A stretch of DNA of 64,000 nucleotides from contig CP073276.1 in the NCBI GenBank assembly GCA_038561985.1, forward strand, positions 496,001 through 560,000, read 5' to 3'. Source of the DNA: Petrimonas sulfuriphila (GTDB taxonomy: Bacteria > Bacteroidota > Bacteroidia > Bacteroidales > Dysgonomonadaceae). The notes under the pieces are model-generated. The model ran no database searches. It was not told where the DNA came from and was given only the letters and a program-made list of their open reading frames with translations. Positions 1-12,437 of the stretch are shown one piece after another (positions within the stretch are counted from its first letter, which is position 1; every line of letters starts with the position of its first letter). The position numbers and the translations under genes are program-made.

Positions 1-536
1 CGGACGAAGATTTTACCCGGTTGGTAGCTATACTCCGGTTGGCTGTTCCATACACGGGAATGATTCTTACAGCCCGCGAACCCGCGGAGCTTCGTAACCA
101 ACTGATTCAGTTCGGGGTATCGCAAATCGACGGTGGAACAAAAATTGAATTGGGCAGTTACGCTGAAAAGGAGCAAAACCATGATCTCAAAAAAGGGCAA
201 TTCCGTATAAACGACGACCGATCACTCAACGAAATCATCGACGAGTTGCTTCAGCAGGATATGCTACCGTCCTTCTGTACGGCCTGCTACCGTCTGGGAC
301 GTACGGGTGAACACTTTATGGAGTTCTCCGTTCCTGGCTTCATCAAACGGTTCTGCACTCCCAACGCAATACTCACGCTGGCCGAATACCTGATGGACTA
401 TGCACCGGAGCACACCGCAGAAAAGGGATGGGAGGTGATTGAAAAAAACATTCACGAACTCAACGAAAATGTACAACATCAGGTACGTGAAAGAATAGAA
501 AAAATAAAACGGGGAGAACGGGATTTGTATTTTTAA
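1..536 (+). CDS. hydG: [FeFe]-hydrogenase maturase HydG, C-terminal part (5' end outside window)
   Basis: HydG is a radical SAM tyrosine lyase that splits tyrosine into p-cresol plus the CO and cyanide ligands of the H-cluster. The reading frame is open from base 3, so this is the end of a longer gene and the first in-window TTG or ATG is not its start. About 178 residues are visible. The tail carries the CTACYRLGRTGEHFMEF block, whose CxxC helps hold the auxiliary iron-sulfur cluster, as is typical of HydG and absent from ThiH. The radical SAM CxxxCxxC lies upstream of the window. It is followed after 8 bp by hydF, with hydE behind, so the three maturases form one operon. Confidence 0.93.
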   Translation, partial: DEDFTRLVAILRLAVPYTGMILTAREPAELRNQLIQFGVSQIDGGTKIELGSYAEKEQNHDLKKGQFRINDDRSLNEIIDELLQQDMLPSFCTACYRLGRTGEHFMEFSVPGFIKRFCTPNAILTLAEYLMDYAPEHTAEKGWEVIEKNIHELNENVQHQVRERIEKIKRGERDLYF

Positions 537-544
537 TTGGGGAA

Positions 545-1722
545 ATGACCAATTCCAGACCACATATCGGCATTTTTGGCCGCCGGAACACCGGTAAAAG
601 CTCACTGATCAACCTGCTCACGGGGCAGGAGACCGCTATAATATCCGACATACCCGGCACGACGACCGACCCGGTAAAGAAATCGGTCGAGATTCTTGGA
701 ATCGGCCCAGTAGTATTGGTGGATACCGCCGGAATTGATGATGCGGGTGAATTGGGAAGAAAGCGCATCGACAAATCACTCGATGCGATAAAGAAAGTGG
801 ACTGCGCCGTGTTACTGATTGCGGGAAATCAGTTTGGACAGTACGAACTGGAGCTTATTCGGCACTTTGGGAAATTCGGTATCCCCTACCTCATCCTTCA
901 CAACAAAAGCGACCTGTCAAAAATTGCTGCCCTCACAAAAACCGCAATAAAACACCACAGCGATGCCTCGGTTCTCGATTTCAGTGCAAAAGATCCGGGA
1001 GATTCGGAGAAAATAATTGATGCACTAAAGAAAATAATACCCGGGGAAAGCCAACAACACAGAACGCTTATAGGCGATCTGGTAAAACCGAAGGACACAG
1101 TATTGTTCATAACTCCCATTGACAGCGAAGCTCCCGAAGGACGACTGATCCTGCCGCAAAACCAGGCCATACGCGATGCTCTGGATAACCATTGCATTGC
1201 AGTAGTGGTAAAAGAGACCGAGTTGGACGATTTTCTGAAGCTAGGTATACCTCCAGCGCTTGTTGTTACCGACAGTCAGGCCTTTGGCTATGTGGCAACA
1301 CGCATTCCCGAAAACGTTCCGTTAACAAGCTTCAGCATCCTGTTTGCCCGACAAAAAGGCGATTTCAATGACTACCTGCAAGGCACTCCTCACCTGTCTA
1401 AACTAAAAGACGGGGATAATATCCTTATGTTGGAAAGCTGCACTCATCAAACCAACTGCGACGATATCGGACGGGTGAAGATACCGCAACTCCTCCGGAA
1501 CTTCACCGGTAAAAACCTATCGTTCACCGTTGTAGGCGGATTGTCGGAGATTGCACCCATCGATTATTCTCTCGTCATCCAATGTGGGGGATGCATGGTT
1601 ACACGCAAACAACTGATAAACCGGATAAAACCGTTCACGGAAAAGGACATTCCAGTCACCAATTACGGAATGGTCCTCGCGTATGTAAACGGTATTTTTG
1701 AACGGGCAACGAGAATGTTTTT

Positions 1723-1726
<4 letters not shown>
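545..1726 (+). CDS. hydF: [FeFe]-hydrogenase maturation GTPase HydF
   Basis: HydF is the scaffold GTPase on which the diiron subcluster is assembled before transfer to the hydrogenase. The 393-residue protein has an N-terminal GTPase domain with a P-loop (GRRNTGKSSL, residues about 12-21), a switch threonine block (DIPGTTTDP), DTAG and NKSD. The C-terminal cluster-binding domain has the expected ligands C299-x-H301 and C347-x2-C350. Length and order match the family. The gene begins 8 bp after hydG and its stop overlaps the hydE start in an ATGA, which points to translational coupling. The hydrogenase structural genes are not in this window. Confidence 0.95.
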
Positions 1727-4211
<2,485 letters not shown>

Positions 4212-4359
4212 TGACAAAAAGACGAAATGACAAAAGAATTTAAGTGTATCTTTTGAAAATAACTAACAAATAGAAATAATCGAGTTTCTAAATGACAAAA
4301 GAAATGTAAAAATTAAAACTCCTAATAACCAACAAAATGACGACTTTCAGTTCAAAGAA

Positions 4360-5424
4360 TTAATAATGCGCGTTTTCTATTTTCGACCGATGGCAAACCA
4401 ATACATTTTGTTTACTGCCGTGCCAGTTATGAAAACCGTTTCCCTGGCAATCCTTGAAACGCCTGCAATCTTTGCATTGACCCACGCGCATCCAGTTCCT
4501 GTCGCGAAAAGAGTTGAAACGTTGTTCCCATACGTCGTTGAAATTATCGGTGTAAATGTTTCCCTGTGAAAAAGAGCGATCGATATTGGGACAAGCCGAT
4601 ATGGAGCCGTCAATGAGGATAGAGCCGATATTGATACCCGCCCTGCAGAAATAGAAACTCTCCCGGACTTTCCATTCGTATTTCCCCACAAATCCTTCGC
4701 AACTGAACTTCACATCGATATCGTCCTCATTCTCCCTCAACTCCCGAATAAAATCCATCAAATAAACAAATTCCTCATCCGAGAGCGACAACTCCTCGTT
4801 TTGGACCGCCCGTCCTATCGGAATAATGGTAAATAGCCGCCATGCCTTCACCTTGTGGCTTTTAAGAAACTCCTTGATTAGGGAAAGTTCCGAAATATTT
4901 TTTTTGTTGACACACGTGACCACATCGAAGTTTAACCGGAGCGAACGGACTGCCAGGTCGATTGCCGCGACCGCCCTGTCGAAACTTCGCGGATTGTTTC
5001 GCAACCAGTTGTGTGACTCCGGCAACCCGTCCAAGCTGATGGTAAGCGCTCCCAAACCGGCGTTGAGTAACGAATTATGTACCGCTTCATCGTAAAAATA
5101 CCCGTTAGAAACCATGGACCAGCGCATTCCGCGCCGGCGGATTTCACGTCCGCACGCAGGCAGATCTTTTCTCAGTAACGGTTCACCGCCGGTAACGACA
5201 ACCATCAGGTTTTTTGCAGGGTTTTTAATGGTGTCAAGAGCTTTCAGAAAATCTTCCATCGGCATATCCCGATAGTTACTTTGCTTTGAACAATCGCTTC
5301 CGCAATGCAAACAATCCAGGTTGCACCGGGTCGTGCACTCCCAGAAAAGGTAGCTAAGCTCGTGGCGCCGCGTTTCAACCGCTTTGAACTTCCGGAACAA
5401 GGCGCGTTTAACAGACGGAATCAT
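4360..5424 (-). CDS. Radical SAM/SPASM protein of the rSAM-lipoprotein system (TIGR04133-like)
   Basis: The 354-residue protein has a radical SAM core with C34-x3-C38-x2-C41 and the GGEP motif (VVTGGEPLL) near residue 79. A cysteine-rich SPASM C-terminus follows, with FYFCRAG, SACPN, GQCKDC, DCQGN and VCHR, the ligands of auxiliary clusters used by peptide-modifying enzymes. The start overlaps the stop of the upstream lipoprotein gene by 4 bp, so the two are translated as a pair. This pairing is a recognised Bacteroidetes family, but its substrate and chemistry are not established. By analogy with other SPASM proteins it may modify a peptide or protein, perhaps its lipoprotein partner; that is inference. 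Confidence 0.85.
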   Translation of the reverse strand: MIPSVKRALFRKFKAVETRRHELSYLFWECTTRCNLDCLHCGSDCSKQSNYRDMPMEDFLKALDTIKNPAKNLMVVVTGGEPLLRKDLPACGREIRRRGMRWSMVSNGYFYDEAVHNSLLNAGLGALTISLDGLPESHNWLRNNPRSFDRAVAAIDLAVRSLRLNFDVVTCVNKKNISELSLIKEFLKSHKVKAWRLFTIIPIGRAVQNEELSLSDEEFVYLMDFIRELRENEDDIDVKFSCEGFVGKYEWKVRESFYFCRAGINIGSILIDGSISACPNIDRSFSQGNIYTDNFNDVWEQRFNSFRDRNWMRVGQCKDCRRFKDCQGNGFHNWHGSKQNVLVCHRSKIENAHY

Positions 5425-5786
5425 TTCCCGTTTTCCAGTTTAATATCGAGGTAGATTTTATCTTTCACGATAGAGACGAGGCTGTCTTTCCTGATAAATG
5501 TTCCGTTGTCGACTCCATCCACATCTTCGAAACTGATTTGAAGCTGATCCGATTTGACGGTGTAAAAAGAAAACATCCCCTTGTCGTCGGTCACCGTATG
5601 TTGCAATGAGGCCGCCGAAACTTTGATGCCTTTAATGGGTTCGCCGGTTGTTTTGGAAACTACTTTGCCTTCTACAAACACATCCAAGCCAAAATCCTGC
5701 GGCGTACCGTAACAAGCCTGAAATATAAAAAGCGCTGTTGTAAAACTCAATCCGCCCACAATGTTTCTTATCCAATTTTGCCTCAT
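5421..5786 (-). CDS. Putative lipoprotein of the rSAM-lipoprotein system (TIGR04134-like)
   Basis: This 121-residue protein has an N-terminal hydrophobic segment ending in FQAC, with the putative lipidated cysteine at C25. The next residues, YGTPQDFG, are characteristic of the lipoprotein partner of this radical SAM family. The rest (about 34-118) looks like a carboxypeptidase-regulatory-like beta-sandwich: VEGKVVSKTTGEPIKGIKV, then VTDDKGMFSF. It is the first gene of the pair. If secreted and lipidated it would sit in the outer membrane or periplasm, whereas the radical SAM enzyme is cytoplasmic, so any modification would have to precede export. Confidence 0.82.
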   Translation of the reverse strand: MRQNWIRNIVGGLSFTTALFIFQACYGTPQDFGLDVFVEGKVVSKTTGEPIKGIKVSAASLQHTVTDDKGMFSFYTVKSDQLQISFEDVDGVDNGTFIRKDSLVSIVKDKIYLDIKLENGK

Positions 5787-5888
5787 AATGCTATTTTTTA
5801 GGTTATCAAATTTGAGACTGACCTCTTTTATTCAGATGCAGTTTTAAGAAAAACGCTGCGCCAGACAAGGTTAAATTTTATTAATTGC

Positions 5889-6566
5889 TCAACGTCCAAG
5901 CAAATCGGGACGCAACCGTTTTGTACGTTCATGCGCCTGTTCCAGCCGCCATTCTGCAATTTTACGTTCGTGCCCCGAAAGAAGCACATCGGGTACACGC
6001 CAGCCCTTGTATTCCGCGGGACGGGTATAAACGGGGGGTGCCAGCAAATTGTCCTGAAACGAATCGGAGAGTGCCGACTGCTCATCACCAATAGCCCCGG
6101 GGATTACCCGGACAACGGCATCGGCAATCATGGCTGCGGCGAGTTCCCCTCCGGTAAGCACAAAATCGCCGATGGATATTTCACGGGTTACCAGGTGTTC
6201 CCGTACCCGGTAATCCACACCCTTGTAGTGCCCGCAAAGTATGATAAGGTTCTCCAGAAGCGACAATTCGTTGGCGGTTTTTTGCGAAAACTGTTCGCCA
6301 TCGGGCGTAGTGAAAATCACTTCATCGTAATCTCGCTGCGATTTCAGGTGACTGATACAGCGGTCTACCGGTTCGATTTGCAACACCATCCCCGCTTCGC
6401 CTCCAAAAGGGTAATCGTCCACACGACGGTGCTTGTCGAGCGTGTAATCACGCAGGTTGTGCAGGCCGAACTGCACCAGTCCTTTATCTTGCGCCCGCTT
6501 TAGAATGGAACAATTAAGCGCTCCTTCTATCATTTCCGGCAAAACAGTAATTATATCGATTCGCAT
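5889..6566 (-). CDS. trmD: tRNA (guanine-N1)-methyltransferase TrmD
   Basis: TrmD methylates N1 of G37 in tRNAs that read CNN codons, using SAM, and so prevents +1 frameshifting. The 225-residue protein has the usual length and starts [12 protein letters not shown]. The SAM-binding trefoil-knot region shows [14 protein letters not shown] and [15 protein letters not shown], both highly conserved. It lies 11 bp downstream of the beta-barrel receptor gene on the same strand and may be cotranscribed with it, which is unusual since trmD often sits with rplS and rimM. A 102 bp gap separates it from the lipoprotein gene. Confidence 0.95.
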   Translation of the reverse strand: MRIDIITVLPEMIEGALNCSILKRAQDKGLVQFGLHNLRDYTLDKHRRVDDYPFGGEAGMVLQIEPVDRCISHLKSQRDYDEVIFTTPDGEQFSQKTANELSLLENLIILCGHYKGVDYRVREHLVTREISIGDFVLTGGELAAAMIADAVVRVIPGAIGDEQSALSDSFQDNLLAPPVYTRPAEYKGWRVPDVLLSGHERKIAEWRLEQAHERTKRLRPDLLGR

Positions 6567-6577
6567 AGGGGTATGGG

Positions 6578-9031
6578 TTAAGAGCCTGTACCGGTTCCTT
6601 CCTGTGAACTACCGCCCTGCAAAACGTCCTCGTTGGTAATGGTGCGCTGAACTTTCCTTACCGAAGATTTCAAGTCTCCGAAACGGTACGTCAGGCTCAG
6701 GCGGAAAGTGCGCATCGGGTTTTGAAAATTCATTTTCTGAACGAATCCTTCACCCGTTGTTGTCAGCTTGAAATCGCGGTACTTGTGAAAGGGAGTGGTT
6801 GTATTAAGGGAAACATCCAGCTTTTTGTTAAAGAAACTTTTCATGGCGCTGAACGAATAGAAATAAAAGGCCGATTGGGTAGTTTGCAGTTGTATGTTGC
6901 TCGTAAATATTCCTCCGTTTGCACTCAGCCTCACGTCTTTGGGCAATGTGAATGTTATCCCTCCGAAACCGCGACCCGAAAATCCGCTGTTCCTTACCCC
7001 GGCATTCTCCGTGCTTTGAATATCGGTATAACTGAGGGAGCCGTTCACGTTCATCCGGATAACGGGTGTGGGTGTCCAGCTGGCATATCCATCCAGTCCC
7101 ACCGACTGATTCCGACCAATATTCCGGTACGTATTGTTGGTAACACCGTCTGCATCTACGAAAATGTAGGGAGTGATGGCGTTTTGGGTAAACGAATAGC
7201 TAAGCGTGGCGTTGAAGTTCACTTTTTGTGAAAAAGAACCGTAATTGATATTAAGATTATGGGTCTGTTCCGCGTCCAGGTTAGGATTTCCGTAACGGAT
7301 GTTGTTGGGATCAGAATCGTTTATATAGGGATTCAGGTACCAGATACCCGGGCGTGAAATCCGCATATTGTAACCCCACCGCAGGGTTTTCGTCATTCCC
7401 AACTGATAGGAGAAAGCGGCAGAAGGAACCATATCGAAGAAATCGGAATGTACAACCGTAACGGTTTGCACGCTCATAAAATGTATCTTCTGGGCAGTGT
7501 TTTCTCCCCGAAGCCCCAGCTTCAAACCGAATTTTCCAGCTTTTAATCCGTATCCGGCATATCCCGATGCAATCCGTTGTTCGTGGTCGAGGTCATTCTT
7601 ACGGCTTTTATCCTCTTCCCATTGCCCTCCGTCATCCGGATTCAGGAAAGTATTGTCACCCCGGCTGGAGTTATCGCGAAATATATACTTCAATCCCACT
7701 TCTATGCTGTGTTTGTCGGTAAGAGGATTCACGTAATCGACTTGTCCAGTGTGCTCTTTACCTCCGGCATTGTTGATGCTCTTCATGCGATAGCCCTTAG
7801 GGTAAAAATAATTGACAACCTGACTGTATTCACTTTCGTACTCACTGTCGTTGGGGTTCCTCTCAAAACGGTAGGAAACAGTAAGTAACTCGCCTTTCTT
7901 TTTAAAAGTCCGCTGATAATCGGTTGTCAGTGTAAATGACCCGAAATGGTTTATCGAATTATTATTCAACAGGTACGAATAATCCCTCGCGCCTTGAGAA
8001 AGGACATCTTGTGATGAATTGGAATGAAATTTCCCCCCAAATTGTCCGACAGAAACGTTAAACAGATTCAGTGTATCAGGCTCGTAGCTAAGCTGCGTAT
8101 TGTAAAACAGTCCACCTCCGTAGTTTTTGGAAGTTCCGTCCTGTGTCAACTCATTTACCGGACTTGGAGCCATTTCTTCCCGGGTAAGTGATGTTTTTGC
8201 CTCCGGCCTGTTGTGGTAAAAATAACTTCCGTTTCCGGTAAGTCCGAACTTGCCGTATTTTAACGACAGATAGGCATTGCCACCATATCCCCCAAACGTA
8301 TCTCCGTTGGCTCCAACAGAACCCGAATAGCCTTCGTCTACCCGTTTATCGGTAATGATGTTTATGATTCCACCCACGCCTTCGGCATCGTATCGTGCTC
8401 CGGGATCGGTAATCACTTCCACGTCCTTTATACTGTTTGCCGGCATGCTTTTCAACACTTGCGACGGGTTGTTCGAAATCATGTTTGACGGTTTCCCGTT
8501 CAGGTATATCTTAAAGCTTGATGAACCTTTCAGCTGGATATTATCTTCACCGTCGACCGTTACCAGGGGTACCTTACGAAGCAAATCCAACACGTTAGAG
8601 GTAGATGATTCGGGATCGTCTTTGGCGCTGTAGGTAAGTTTATCGATTTCCACCTTTACCAACGGACGCTGTGCGGTTACACTGATTTCAGACAACTCGG
8701 TAGAGCTTTCCGACATTTCAATTTGCCCGAGATTGACCTGCAATTCTCCGTTTTTCACCTCCACGCTGCGGTTGAAATTATTCATCCCTACAAACTGAAA
8801 CGTGAATATATAGTCTCCGGCCTGCAGCGTAGTGGTGAAATTTCCGCTGTCGTCGGTAGCAAACTTTTTGATGGATTTTTGTGGCACTGCTTTACTGGCA
8901 ACCGAAACAGTGGCGTAAGGGAGTGGTTGTTTATCATTCGCACTTACCAGTTGTCCTTTCACATTAGTGCCCTCCGCATAGACCACAACGGAAGCTAGCA
9001 GGAGAATCAGTGATAATAGAGTTTGTTTCAT
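6578..9031 (-). CDS. Outer-membrane beta-barrel receptor with carboxypeptidase-like and plug domains
   Basis: A TonB-dependent-receptor-like outer membrane protein of 817 residues from the preferred start. The ATG at 9031 gives a clear signal peptide ([21 protein letters not shown]), and a promoter -7 element just upstream excludes the in-frame ATG at 9076. After the signal come a carboxypeptidase-regulatory-like domain (about 22-105), a plug domain (about 115-230, containing [12 protein letters not shown] and the usual [15 protein letters not shown]) and a long beta-barrel ending in an aromatic-rich LSLTYRFG segment. The last residues after this are a Ser/Gly-rich tail. The family belongs to the OMP_b-brl_3 type; the ligand cannot be told from sequence. 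Confidence 0.85.
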   Translation of the reverse strand: MKQTLLSLILLLASVVVYAEGTNVKGQLVSANDKQPLPYATVSVASKAVPQKSIKKFATDDSGNFTTTLQAGDYIFTFQFVGMNNFNRSVEVKNGELQVNLGQIEMSESSTELSEISVTAQRPLVKVEIDKLTYSAKDDPESSTSNVLDLLRKVPLVTVDGEDNIQLKGSSSFKIYLNGKPSNMISNNPSQVLKSMPANSIKDVEVITDPGARYDAEGVGGIINIITDKRVDEGYSGSVGANGDTFGGYGGNAYLSLKYGKFGLTGNGSYFYHNRPEAKTSLTREEMAPSPVNELTQDGTSKNYGGGLFYNTQLSYEPDTLNLFNVSVGQFGGKFHSNSSQDVLSQGARDYSYLLNNNSINHFGSFTLTTDYQRTFKKKGELLTVSYRFERNPNDSEYESEYSQVVNYFYPKGYRMKSINNAGGKEHTGQVDYVNPLTDKHSIEVGLKYIFRDNSSRGDNTFLNPDDGGQWEEDKSRKNDLDHEQRIASGYAGYGLKAGKFGLKLGLRGENTAQKIHFMSVQTVTVVHSDFFDMVPSAAFSYQLGMTKTLRWGYNMRISRPGIWYLNPYINDSDPNNIRYGNPNLDAEQTHNLNINYGSFSQKVNFNATLSYSFTQNAITPYIFVDADGVTNNTYRNIGRNQSVGLDGYASWTPTPVIRMNVNGSLSYTDIQSTENAGVRNSGFSGRGFGGITFTLPKDVRLSANGGIFTSNIQLQTTQSAFYFYSFSAMKSFFNKKLDVSLNTTTPFHKYRDFKLTTTGEGFVQKMNFQNPMRTFRLSLTYRFGDLKSSVRKVQRTITNEDVLQGGSSQEGTGTGS

Positions 9032-9054
9032 AAAGGTACTTATTAAAATTTTAG

Positions 9055-9062
9055 CAAAAGTA
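9055..9062 (-). promoter_or_regulatory. Promoter -7 element of the beta-barrel receptor gene
   Basis: Minus-strand TACTTTTG, an exact TAnnTTTG match, 23 bp upstream of the ATG at 9031. It lies downstream of the alternative ATG at 9076, so only the 9031 start would be in the transcript. Confidence 0.55.
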
Positions 9063-9257
9063 GTTAATAAATTCAAGAGGCAACCTATAAAAGCACCCCC
9101 GTTACGATAATTTAGTAAAGGCAGTATTCTTTGATGCTTCTTTTTGCATTTTTAAACATTGGACTTGCTCTTACCCTGTTTAGACGCAATATTGTCCGGT
9201 TTTCTTACACTAATAGCGTTAATCTTGTACAATGATTACGGGGGAAAAAAAAATTCT

Positions 9258-9265
9258 TACTTTTG
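9258..9265 (+). promoter_or_regulatory. Promoter -7 element of the lysO-like operon
   Basis: TACTTTTG, an exact TAnnTTTG match, 20 bp before the ATG at 9286. An upstream ATG at 9232 in the same frame would precede the promoter, so 9286 is taken as the start. Confidence 0.55.
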
Positions 9266-9285
9266 CAATTAAAAACAAAAGTCGT

Positions 9286-9567
9286 ATGCTCAACATTATC
9301 CTCATCATACTATCGGGCATTGTCGTGGGATATTTTGCCAGAAAACTCCCGCAAGTGAAGCATGTGGGATCCGTTATAAGCCTGATCATTATGTTGCTGT
9401 TGTTTTTCCTGGGCGTTTCGGTAGGTGCAAATGAACAAGTAGTGACAAATTTCAGTACCATCGGCCTTGACGCAATGATCATTAGTTTCGGGGCGACTGT
9501 GGGAACTGTTCTCTGTGCCTGGCTGGTGTACTCGACGTTTTTCAGAAGAAAGGGTAAAAATTCATGA
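9286..9567 (+). CDS. LysO-family transporter, N-terminal half protein (DUF340)
   Basis: A 93-residue membrane protein with three hydrophobic segments: LNIILIILSGIVVGYF, VISLIIMLLLFFLGVSVG and MIISFGATVGTVLCAWLVY. It matches the N-terminal part of LysO (YbjE), the lysine exporter of E. coli, which is a single chain of about 300 residues. Here the protein ends after that part and its stop overlaps the next gene's start (ATGA at 9564), which encodes the C-terminal part. The two most likely assemble into one transporter. Such a split appears common in Bacteroidetes, so this is not a recent frameshift. Confidence 0.75.
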   Translation: MLNIILIILSGIVVGYFARKLPQVKHVGSVISLIIMLLLFFLGVSVGANEQVVTNFSTIGLDAMIISFGATVGTVLCAWLVYSTFFRRKGKNS

Positions 9568-10166
9568 AGCAATCCCTTATCTATCTTCTGCTTTTTGCCC
9601 TGGGTGTCATTCTTGCTCTTTGGGGACACATCCCCGACGTGTTGCTGAAAGACGATATCTCGAAATGGATTCTTTACGGACTGTTATTTTTTGTTGGGGT
9701 ACAGATAGGTTCCGGCAAAAACATGTTTACGGCCGTGAAGCGATTCGGGTTCAAGATCGCCCTAGTACCCGTTGCCACCACCGTTGGAACGTTTGCAGGA
9801 GCTGCACTAACGAGCCTTTTGCTCCCGGAAAGGAGCTTGATCGATTGCCTGAGTGTAGGGGCTGGATTTGCATACTATTCGCTATCGAGCATCCTCATCT
9901 CCGAGTTTCGTGGAGCTGAACTGGGTACGGTAGCCTTGTTGGCTAACATCATGCGTGAGTTTATTGTCCTGGTTTTTACGCCGTGGCTGGTAAAATATTT
10001 CGGAAAACTATCCCCTATTTGCGCCGGTGGCGCGACCACCATGGACACAACCTTACCCATGATCACCAAATATTCGGGATCCGACTATGTGGTTGTGGCA
10101 CTTTTCCACGGAATGGTCATCGATTTTTCCGTACCTTTGTGGGTCAGTTTTTTCCTTACCTTGTAA
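9564..10166 (+). CDS. LysO-family transporter, C-terminal half protein (DUF340)
   Basis: A 200-residue membrane protein with about five hydrophobic helices. It carries the hallmark of the LysO C-terminal half, including LSVGAGFAYYSLSSILISEF and the GGATTMDTTLPMI block, where an acidic residue important for transport lies. It overlaps the upstream half by 4 bp and is followed after 6 bp by a metallophosphoesterase. Lysine export is inferred from the family; other basic amino acids or analogues are possible. Confidence 0.8.
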   Translation: MKQSLIYLLLFALGVILALWGHIPDVLLKDDISKWILYGLLFFVGVQIGSGKNMFTAVKRFGFKIALVPVATTVGTFAGAALTSLLLPERSLIDCLSVGAGFAYYSLSSILISEFRGAELGTVALLANIMREFIVLVFTPWLVKYFGKLSPICAGGATTMDTTLPMITKYSGSDYVVVALFHGMVIDFSVPLWVSFFLTL

Positions 10167-10172
10167 AAGATA

Positions 10173-11285
10173 ATGAAATCATTTTTTCTAACCATACTCT
10201 TTTTCTATGTAACGGCCAACGTATATGCAGCTATCAGGATATACCAGCTTATTCCGGCAAATGCGTGGGTCAGAATTGTCGTAATGGGTATTTTTCTGCT
10301 TGGATTTGCCAGCCTGCTTATTTTTTTCCGGTTTGGCGAGGCTATGCCTGTGGGAACTGCCGGCTTCTTCTATCGGTTCGGGACATCATGGATGATCGCC
10401 TTCCTGTATGTTTTCATGCTCATTCTCTTTGTCGATTTATTCAGGATCATCAACTGGGTTGCACCTATTGCCGACAAAGAAACTGTTCGTGGCATTTTTC
10501 ATCACAACGCGCTAACTGCCGTTACAGGTTTGGGGCTTACGGCGTTGATACTTTTGTACGGTAACTGGCAATATCACAACAAAAAACGTTCTCACATAAC
10601 CATCAAAACCGAAAAAATCGATAAACCGATGAGAATTGTCGGTATCAGCGATTTACACCTGGGCTACACCATTTCAAAGAAAGAGCTGAGCAGATGGGTG
10701 GAGATGATCAATGCTGAAAATCCGGACATGGTTATTATTGGCGGAGACTTGGTTGACAACCAGTTGCGACCCGTATGGATGCATTCGCTCGACAGGGAAT
10801 TGCTGAAAATTAAAGCACCCTTGGGAGTCTATGCCTGTACCGGTAATCACGAATACATCTCGGGTATTAAAAACAGTGCAGATTTTTACACCCGGTCGGG
10901 AATCACGCTATTGCGTGACTCCGTGCTTCAAACGAATGGGTTAACAATCATCGGACGAGAAGATCATTCCCGGAAGAACCGAAAGACATTGCCGGAACTG
11001 ATAAAAAACAGTGACAACCGGACTTTTTCTATCCTGCTCAATCATCAGCCTTACTATCTGGATGAGGCAGTGCGGGAAGGAATCGATTTTCAGTTCTCCG
11101 GACATACACATCGGGGACAGGTCTTTCCAGCTTCGTTGATAACAGATAAAATTTTCGAACTCTCTCAAGGGTATATTCAAAAGAAGAATACCCATTTCTA
11201 CGTTTCTTCAGGCTTGGGCATTTGGGGCGGAAAGTTCCGCATTGGCACCCGCTCGGAGTACCTGGTACTGGATTTGGAGAATTAA
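10173..11285 (+). CDS. Membrane-anchored metallophosphoesterase, first paralogue
   Basis: The 370-residue protein has about four N-terminal membrane segments (residues 1-130), then a calcineurin-like phosphoesterase domain. The metal-binding motifs are in order: SDLHLGY (D-x-H), GGDLVDN (GD), TGNHEY (GNH), a histidine in LLNHQPYY and GHTHRGQ (GHxH). This layout matches YkuE/YaeI-like enzymes, some of which act on lipid-linked phosphates or UDP-sugars. It lies 6 bp after the lysO-like pair and 15 bp before a paralogue. The substrate is unknown; the catalytic domain is probably at the membrane surface. Confidence 0.87.
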   Translation: MKSFFLTILFFYVTANVYAAIRIYQLIPANAWVRIVVMGIFLLGFASLLIFFRFGEAMPVGTAGFFYRFGTSWMIAFLYVFMLILFVDLFRIINWVAPIADKETVRGIFHHNALTAVTGLGLTALILLYGNWQYHNKKRSHITIKTEKIDKPMRIVGISDLHLGYTISKKELSRWVEMINAENPDMVIIGGDLVDNQLRPVWMHSLDRELLKIKAPLGVYACTGNHEYISGIKNSADFYTRSGITLLRDSVLQTNGLTIIGREDHSRKNRKTLPELIKNSDNRTFSILLNHQPYYLDEAVREGIDFQFSGHTHRGQVFPASLITDKIFELSQGYIQKKNTHFYVSSGLGIWGGKFRIGTRSEYLVLDLEN

Positions 11286-11300
11286 ATTGTTTACTTTTTT

Positions 11301-12434
11301 ATGCGTTCACTTATCGTCGCACTCATTATACATTTCACGCTCAACATCCTTGTTTTCCTGAAGGGTTGGGATGTTTTTAAAACGAAAAAACTCCTCCGGA
11401 CTTTTTGGATGGTTATTTTCGCCTTCGAACTTTTGGTGTATCTTACGGGATTTGCATTCTACCGCCATCTCCCTCCTGAAATTATCCATCCCATCCGCAT
11501 GATGGGGACCAGCTGGATGCTTTTCCTGCTATACCTGGGGGGCCTGGTATTGATAGGTGACTTTCTGTACCTGGCGTCCCGGAAAAAACTCACCCGTCCC
11601 AAAGAATTATTGAACCAGCCAGCAAAGATGAAACTCACCCTCTTTCTCTCCTCCTTTGCAGTGGTAATACTCACGTTGTCTTATGGCAATTACAAATTTA
11701 ACCATCCAGAGGTACGACAGGTGGATATACAGGTTGGTAAATCAGCTGGAAAAATGGACTCCGTGAGGATTGCGATGGTTGGCGACTTACATTTGGGATA
11801 CCTGATCAACCGGGATGACGCACAAAGAATGGTGGATTTAATCATGGAGCAGGAACCCGATTTGATCCTTTTTGTGGGGGATATCCTCGACTCTAGCATC
11901 GAACCCGTTCAGGGACAAAGGATGGACGAGGAACTCCGGCGGCTGCAGGCGCCTCTGGGCGTATATTCCTGCACGGGCAACCACGAATACCGTTACGAAG
12001 CCGAACGAAAAATACAATGGTTGAACGATGCGGGCATAAAAATGCTGCGCGATTCGGCTGTCCTGATTGACAGCGCTTTTTATGTGGTTGGACGTGAAGA
12101 TTTTGTGTTCTCCGACCGGTTGCCTTTATCCGAAATTTTGAACCGGCAAAACGTGAATGTATCAAAACCGGTCATCGTCCTGAACCACAGCCCCAACGAC
12201 CTTGACGAAGAGGTCAATGCCGGAGCCGACATTGCGCTATACGGACACACCCACCACGGACAGGCTTTTCCCGGAAATATTGCCACACGCTTAGTTTTTA
12301 AAGTGGCATACGGGTATGCCCGGAAAGGGAACACACATATCTATGTAACCTCGGGACTGGGATTAGCTGGCCCGCAATACCGCATAGGCACGGTTTCGGA
12401 AGTAGTGGTATTGAATGTGAAATTTGAGAAGTAA
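11301..12434 (+). CDS. Membrane-anchored metallophosphoesterase, second paralogue
   Basis: This 377-residue protein repeats the plan of the gene before it: about four N-terminal membrane helices, then a calcineurin-like domain with GDLHLGY, VGDILD, TGNHEYR, VLNHSPND and GHTHHGQ, so all metal ligands are present. The two proteins differ enough to suggest an old tandem duplication. It ends the rightward operon; the next gene converges from the other strand with only 3 bp between stops. Substrate unknown. Confidence 0.87.
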   Translation: MRSLIVALIIHFTLNILVFLKGWDVFKTKKLLRTFWMVIFAFELLVYLTGFAFYRHLPPEIIHPIRMMGTSWMLFLLYLGGLVLIGDFLYLASRKKLTRPKELLNQPAKMKLTLFLSSFAVVILTLSYGNYKFNHPEVRQVDIQVGKSAGKMDSVRIAMVGDLHLGYLINRDDAQRMVDLIMEQEPDLILFVGDILDSSIEPVQGQRMDEELRRLQAPLGVYSCTGNHEYRYEAERKIQWLNDAGIKMLRDSAVLIDSAFYVVGREDFVFSDRLPLSEILNRQNVNVSKPVIVLNHSPNDLDEEVNAGADIALYGHTHHGQAFPGNIATRLVFKVAYGYARKGNTHIYVTSGLGLAGPQYRIGTVSEVVVLNVKFEK

Positions 12435-12437
12435 GTT

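Noticed and set aside
9032-9076. Longer N-terminus of the beta-barrel receptor from ATG 9076.
   Set aside because: A promoter -7 element lies between the two ATGs, and the 9031 start gives a clean signal peptide.
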